64,000 bases of DNA from Pogostemon cablin (Eukaryota > Streptophyta > Magnoliopsida > Lamiales > Lamiaceae), in contig CM042997.1 of the NCBI GenBank assembly GCA_023678885.1, positions 22,946,064 through 23,010,063 of the forward strand, read 5' to 3'. Under the pieces are notes generated by a model, which saw only the letters and a program-made list of their open reading frames with translations, had not been told where the DNA came from and made no database searches. Numbering within the stretch: position 1 is the first letter of the stretch; each line of letters begins with the position of its first letter. Below are positions 59,301 to 64,000 of this stretch, one piece after another. Made by a program: the position numbers and the translations under genes.

Positions 59301-60193
59301 ATTAGCCAATTTAGAGGACAGAATATCAATGCAAAAGAAGGCAATAAGAAGGCAGAAGAAAATGTAGATACCAAATCTCCCAAAGTACTACTGCTCTTAA
59401 TCCAACATGGTGCCAATGGGCTGAATCTTTTGGAAGCTCAGCATGTAATTCTAGTGGAGCCACTTCTGAATCCAGCAGCTGAAGCACAAGCAGTTGGCAG
59501 GGTGCACCGGATTGGACAGGAGAATAGAACACTTGTGCATCGTTTCATTGTACGTAATTCTCTCTTGATACTGTCTTTATAGTCTCTTATTACTTGTTAG
59601 ATATAGCAGAGTTGATGCCTATAAGCCATGCGTTTTTGCTTGTGATTCATTTTGTGCATCGATATGAAAAATCATTTGAGATCTTTGACTCGTGCGTATT
59701 TTAATGACATCATCAAATACAAGCGGCATAGGTGGTAATCATGAATAACAGATAAAAGAACTATTTGGAATAGATGCAAATTACATTGTTTATTATTTTA
59801 TTTCTCCTTTTCATTTTGATTTTGAGTCTCTAGTAAATGAAAATAATGTTTGAGTGGACGATGTAGATCACATAAGATGGAAGTTGAACCTACAAAATAA
59901 TAAACGTGTTGCCTGTATCATGTTAGCTTTCTTCTCGTTGCCAGGTGAAAAACACAGTTGAGGAAGGCATATATAAACTGAACAAGAGTAGGAACACGAG
60001 TTCGTTTATCAGTGGGAACAGAAAGAACCAAGATCACCCCTGTTTAACTCTCAGAGACGTGGGGTCGTTATTCAGAGTAGCTCCAACTCCTGAAACAGAG
60101 GATCAGACCCCCACTGGAAGCTTAAGGGATCTGCCACCTTCGGTAGCTGCTGCTTTGGCTGCTGAAAGAAGATTAATGAATATGGATAGATAG
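45060..60193 (+). CDS. SHPRH: SHPRH-type SNF2 helicase / RING E3 ligase with PHD finger
   Basis: Exons: 45060-45865, 45957-46163, 47082-47143, 47445-47949, 48788-48988, 49488-49743, 50201-50441, 50577-50746, 50840-51400, 51602-51762, 54865-55081, 55171-55377, 55931-56047, 56350-56592, 57557-57740, 58079-58275, 58464-58615, 59285-59549, 59945-60193. They total 5001 nt, 1666 aa, open throughout, with GT-AG at every intron. Domains: SNF2 motif I DEMGLGKT (359-366); a PHD finger (about 410-495, CVCGAV, CDFCDAWQHADC, CHTC); LIVCPTPILLQWHAEI; motif II DEAQ (613-616, for DEAH); WCITGTPIQ; RING finger 1356-1406 (CPVC, CGHVTCCKC, CPTC); helicase C part with LLVFSSW (1466) and QAVGRVHRIGQ (about 1565). 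This matches Arabidopsis At2g40770. In yeast and animals Rad5/SHPRH relatives polyubiquitinate PCNA after replication stress; the plant role is inferred. The start is ATG 45060 in MGRRKQIRPHRSGG; an in-frame GTG just upstream is ignored. Confidence 0.93.
52747..53080 (+). mobile_element. Candidate short solo LTR in intron 10
   Basis: Begins TGTTCACCGTCGACGGGGGC and ends CTGTTCTTATCA (TG...CA), with LTR-like text in between (GGTCCACTATCCGTTGGCTG, GGGCTGAGC repeated). No matching 5-bp duplication was found, so the boundaries and nature are tentative. Confidence 0.4.
53171..53453. mobile_element. Stowaway-type MITE in intron 10
   Basis: Ends CTCCTCCGTCCCACATTAAA and AAATGTGGGATGGAGGGAG, TA on the right side. 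The left terminus has a second partial copy (CGTCCGTCCCACATTAAATT, 53209-53228), so the left arm is duplicated. Confidence 0.85.
53475..53753 (+). mobile_element. TRIM (miniature LTR retrotransposon) in intron 10
   Basis: A left LTR of about 84 bp (53475-53558, TGTTGAGAGTAATTTTTAAA to GGTGGTCATTTAA) is followed at once by TGGTATTAGAGCC, a near match to the initiator tRNA-Met primer-binding site (TGGTATCAGAGC). A diverged right LTR lies at 53675-53753 (TGCATAAGAGTAATTGATTA to GGTGGTCAATTAAG). Both LTRs share AACTTAAGCTTTTA-type wording. There is no coding capacity, as expected for a TRIM. Confidence 0.75.
56291..56323. repeat. CT microsatellite in intron 13 of the SHPRH-like gene
   Basis: About 16 uninterrupted CT units ending 26 bases before the splice acceptor (ttttttag/CAATTGCGC). 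It serves as an extended polypyrimidine tract and is likely length-variable. Confidence 0.9.
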
Positions 60194-60720
60194 CAGGACC
60201 GCCTATGGTCTCGATTTTATACAGCGCATTCAATACCAGGTGGCCAAGGCTGCCACATTGGTCACTAGGCCAAGTTCTTCACACTCAGTTGCACTAAATC
60301 GCCTACGAACATTGTTGTTCGATGTTAAGAGAGTTCTTCGAGATGAAATGCAGTGGGATGGATGAGTACAGGATCCTTGGATGTAGTTCATGATTAGCAA
60401 AGAAACCATAGTTTGTAGTACATAAATATAATTTTTCTGCTATTCTAGGAAATTATATTCTTCGTACATATTATGTTATTTGTTAGGTTGAATTTCGTGT
60501 TCATAAACTAATTTTTAAATTAAATGGGATACACGAGGAAGTTGTTCCTTCTGAGTCTCTGAAATGTATAATTTCAATTTCCTTCTTTCTACCCTTATTC
60601 CAACCACGCTAATGGATTTGTGTATTAATTTTGTTTAGCTAATTTGTAGAGTATACTGATTAAAATTATACACCATTCCTTCTGAATTGCGCATAGATAC
60701 TTTTTTTACAGAGATTAAAA
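60194..60720 (+). other. 3' UTR of the SHPRH-like gene and short spacer
   Basis: The first 250-300 bases are probably 3' UTR (AATATAATTTTTCTGC near 60424). The remainder is AT-rich and shows no gene before the chromovirus remnant. Confidence 0.5.
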
Positions 60721-60951
60721 AAGTTATTTTTTGTAACCAACCTCACAAGACATGGTGACGTAGCGGAAACGTGAACAAGAAAACGATTGCCTTGATACTA
60801 CGTATACTAGGCAAAATCGATATTATTTAAATCTCTCAAAACAAGCTGCTGCCAACAATGTCTTCAACATCTATAAATAGTATTCTAGGAACCCATACAC
60901 ATAATGAGATTTATTTAATACATCAATAAAAGTAGAAATAGATTAAGGCAA

Positions 60952-61131
60952 CAATTTCGGTTTAAACAACGGATCATGGGCCTCCAAATATGTTATTTCG
61001 TGTGTTACGGCATCATTCTCCCCCGTCAAGAAAAGGTTCGAGCAATTTCGGTTTAAACAACGAATCATGGGCCTTCAAATATGTTATTTCGTGTGTTACG
61101 GCATCATTCTCCCTCGTCAAGAAAAGGTTCG
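60952..61131. repeat. 91-bp tandem duplication at the chromovirus C-terminus
   Basis: CAATTTCGGTTTAAACAACG at 60952 recurs at 61043, and the copies match through GTCAAGAAAAGGTTCG with few changes (CGGATCATGGGCCTCC against CGAATCATGGGCCTTC). The unit is not a multiple of three, so it shifts the frame of the polyprotein tail. Confidence 0.9.
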
Positions 61132-61138
61132 CCCTCGA

Positions 61139-62438
61139 ACCTACAATCTCTTCCACGTCATCATCATTATCGCCTTTGTATGGAATTAAATGTTTCACGT
61201 TGAAAACATTTGAAGTACGAACATGAGAAGGAAGACGCAACCGGTATGCATTGGGATTAATTTTCTAAAGCACTTCCAAAGGACCAATCTTCCGAGCAGC
61301 AAGTTCGTTGTATTCATGTGCGGGGTAACGATCACGAGTCAATACTGCCCAAACAAAATCCCCAGGCTCGAACTCCATGGCACGACGTCCTTATCAGCAG
61401 CCACCTTGTAAGCCTCAGTCGATGCAATAAGCTGGTTTCGAGTTGCCCGATGCGTACTACGAAGTGCCTCCATCATGTCCACAGTCATAGCATCAACCCG
61501 TATAGGAGAAGGTAATGAAAACAAATCAGCTGGACCTCTAGGAATCACAGCATACACCACCTGAAAAGGAGCCAACCCTGTGCTTCGGTTAACAACAGAA
61601 TTGTGAGCAAACTCTGCCTGACTCAATCGCACATCCCACGAACGCAGATGCTCCCCCACCAAACACCGTAATAGGTTGTCCAAGGAACGGTTCACCACTT
61701 CAGTTTGCCTATCTATCTGGGGATGATACGCACTACTGTATTCAAGACGGGTATTGGTCATACGCCATAAACTCCGCCAAAAGAAGCTGAAAAATCGAGT
61801 GTCGCGGTCAGAGACGATGGCGGAAGGTAGGCCATGAAGACGATAAACCTCCCTAAAGAACAGCTATGCAACCCGAACAACGTCCATCGTCTTCTTACAC
61901 AGAATAAAATGCACCATCTTAGAGAATCGATCAACAACCACAAAAATCAAATCATTTCCTCGTTGAGTGCGAGGCAAACCCAACACAAAATCCATGCTAA
62001 TAGCTGTCCATGGAGAAGATGGAATAGGTAAAGGCTGGTATAGGCCAGCATTAGTCGCTGTCCCCTTCGATACTTGACAAGTCCTACAACGGGAGACATA
62101 CCGAGTAACATCCCGAATCAACGTAGGCCAAAAATAGGACCGCTTCACAAGTTCAATAGTGCGGTCACTCCCACGTGACCCATACTATGGAGCTCCCCAA
62201 TAAGCCGCAAACGAAGACTAGTATCTGGAATACAAAGGTGAGTCCCCTTAAACAATAACCCATCTACCAATATGAAATTAGAATCATCGCCAGTTGCCAA
62301 ACGCAACAAAACGAGCCCAAAGAATTTATCTTCCTCATACGCCTCAGCTAATAACTCAAGTCCTAGCACTGAGACTCGAAGATCTGATAACACCAAAGCA
62401 CGTCGACTTAGTGCATCAGCGACCCCTATTTGATGCAC
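61139..62438 (-). pseudogene. Chromovirus RNase H-integrase remnant
   Basis: From high to low coordinates: VADALSRR at the end of RNase H, an HHCC integrase zinc region (GELHSMGHVGVTALL, RSYFWPTLIRDVTRYVSRC, CQVSKG), the core (PWTAISMDFVLGLP, VVVDRFSKMVHFI), then after frameshifts near 61760-61870 YSSAYHPQIDRQTEVVNRSL. A GPY/F-type region and the FNVKHLIPY tail follow. The active-site Asp residues can be recognised in fragments, but at least three frame breaks make it non-functional. Confidence 0.85.
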
Positions 62439-63993
62439 CAGATCGATGCTTCAACACAAAAGTGAACTGCTGTAGAAAGGCTGCCCACGATGCATGTCTT
62501 GCCGATAGGTTATCCTGGGTAGCTAAATGACCAAGGGCCTCGTGGTCAGAATAGAGAACAAACTCACAATGGAACAAATAATATCGCTAATGACGAACGG
62601 CCCAAACAACAGCATAGAACTCCACATCGTATGTGCTGTAACGAGATCGAGGACCCGATATCTTCTCACTGAATAAAGCCACAGGACGTCCCCCTTGGGT
62701 GAGAAAATCCCCAATACCCCCTATGGACGTGTCACAGGACAACTCAAGAGGTTGAGAAAAATCAGGTAGCACTAAAATAGGTGTTGTCATCAAGCACTCC
62801 TTAATCTGCACAAAGGCGGACTCAGCAGCTGTTGTCCACACAAATGGTTTTGTCCCAATACAATCTATCACTGGAGCCATAATGGCACTAAAATGAGCAA
62901 TAAAACGGCAATAGAAAGAGGCTAGACCATGAAAGCTCTGAGCCTCTGTCACCGAAGATGGAGAAGGCCAATCTCGAATAGCTTGTACCTTTGAGTTATC
63001 AACACGAATGCCTTCAGATATGATCATATACCCCAAAAATAGTAACGAGTCCACTCCAAAAACACATTTCTTAGGAGAGGCGTAGAACTTCTCCTCACGT
63101 AAAACACAAAGCACAGCTCGAAGGTGAAGAACATGGTCCTCCAAAGAAAGACTATACACCAAAATGTCATCAAAATATACAACCACACACTTACCAATCA
63201 ATGATCGCAATGTCTGATTCATGACTCGCATGAAAGTGCTTGGTGCATTAGAGAGACCAAAGGGCATTGCAAGCCATTCAAACAAACCCTCACGTGTCTT
63301 GAAAGCTGTCTCCCACTCATCCCCAGGGCGTATGCAGATCTGGTGGTATCCACTACGCAAATCCAAGTTACTAAACACAGTAGCGCCACTCAGAAGATCT
63401 AGAAGATCATCCAAACGAGGAATGGAAAATCAATACCGAACATTAATTTTGTTAATCGCCCGACTGTCTACACACATCCTCCAAGAAGAATCTTTCTTTG
63501 GAATGGGAAGCGCCGGCACAGCACATGGGCTAAGGCTCTGTCGCACGGAGCCACGAGATAATAACTTCTCTACCTGCCTTCGTAACTCCTCATGTTCAAC
63601 TGGGCTCATACGGTAATGAGGACGATTCGACAAAAAAGCACGCGACACCAGGTCAATTTGGTGCTGTATATCTCGTAAAGGGGGTAAACCCAAGGGCAAT
63701 TCATCAGGAAAAACATCAACAAATTCATCCAACAATGCCTGGAGTATGGGGGAAACAACAGATTCTGCAACAACACTTTCAATACCCAGCAACAAAAGTA
63801 ACATTGGAGCAGTGGACGACTCACGCAAAAATTTAGAGCGAGACAATAACATAACTGAATTAGGAGGAGTAGTAGTTTTTGGAGGGGTAGCATGCAATAT
63901 AATTTTCGTCCCCTCAAAAATAAAAGCATACTTATTCAATTGACCGACATGAATCACAGAGCGGTCAAATTGCCACGGACGACCCAACAACAA
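62439..63993 (-). pseudogene. Chromovirus reverse transcriptase-RNase H remnant
   Basis: It reads GLPPLRDIQHQIDLV, then SRPFLSNRPHYRMSPVEHEE-like text, MCVDSRAINKINVRY, an in-frame TGA (63430-63432), SIPRLDDLLDLLSG, FSNLDLRSGYHQI, MPFGLSNAPSTFMRVMNQ and the catalytic VVYFDDILVYS. The RNase H part (FSEKISGPRSRYSTYDVEFY) reaches an in-frame TAG after AVRH where Trp is usual (62587-62594), then continues RYYLFHCEFVLYSDHEALGH. Upstream of 63993 the frame leaves the window near the protease. Two stops in the main frame make it inactive. Confidence 0.88.
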
Positions 63994-64000
63994 ATGACAG

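Larger units (their letters stand above)
60720..64000 (-). mobile_element. Ty3-gypsy chromovirus, 3' part, decayed, cut by window end
   Basis: On the minus strand, in gypsy order (RT, RNase H, then integrase, unlike copia), run the coding remnants listed below and a C-terminal tail with NAYRLRLPSHVRTSNVFNV and HLIPYKG. The wording SLSPCAVPALPIPKK and WRMCVDSRAINKI is typical of the CRM/Reina group of chromoviruses. A TATA-like TATAAATAGTAT (60880-60891) could belong to the 3' LTR, whose limits I cannot fix. The 5' part lies outside the window. Confidence 0.8.

Overview
The window is nuclear DNA of a flowering plant, almost certainly a eudicot. Genes have short exons split by GT-AG introns, the spacer is very AT-rich, and the mobile elements are typical plant families: Stowaway, Tourist, CACTA, hAT and Mutator-type MITEs, a Ty1-copia element primed by initiator tRNA-Met, a Ty3-gypsy chromovirus and a TRIM. 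I cannot fix the species. An asterid such as a member of Lamiales is a guess.

Three genes look intact. (1) An LRR receptor-like kinase of the 'probable inactive kinase' type (3463-5469, +, 2 exons, 633 aa). (2) An EDR4-like zinc-ribbon protein (23800-26451, +, 2 coding exons, 855 aa). (3) A large SHPRH-type SNF2 helicase with PHD and RING fingers (45060-60193, +). I reconstructed it as 19 exons giving 1666 aa, with GT-AG at every junction and an open frame throughout. A fourth locus (about 10002-11840, +) is a decayed cyclic-nucleotide-gated channel gene of the CNGC19/20 type that has lost its pore region.

Everything else is spacer and mobile elements, much of it nested. 12.67-14.15 kb: a GCTCG-rich hAT-like element holds a second hAT-like element, which holds a Stowaway MITE. 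26.66-28.02 kb: a hAT-like element with perfect 8-bp target duplications just behind the EDR4 gene. 31.16-37.75 kb: a copia element with LTRs, PBS and 5-bp target duplication, broken by two related gypsy-type LTRs. 39.21-41.06 kb: a Mutator-type element with 9-bp target duplications, the largest of a family with at least five copies here. 43.4-44.6 kb: four Stowaway-like MITEs stacked in front of the SHPRH gene. 60.7-64 kb: the decayed 3' part of a chromovirus on the minus strand, running off the window.

The three genes show no sign of working together. One is a plasma-membrane receptor, one is linked to immunity and trafficking, and one acts in the nucleus on chromatin or DNA damage. I found no CRISPR array, operon, rRNA or convincing tRNA gene, and no clearly new biological system. 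The best leads are the terminal-repeat family ending in GTCTCACG, the channel pseudogene, the nested insertions and an orphan promoter-like island near 16 kb.
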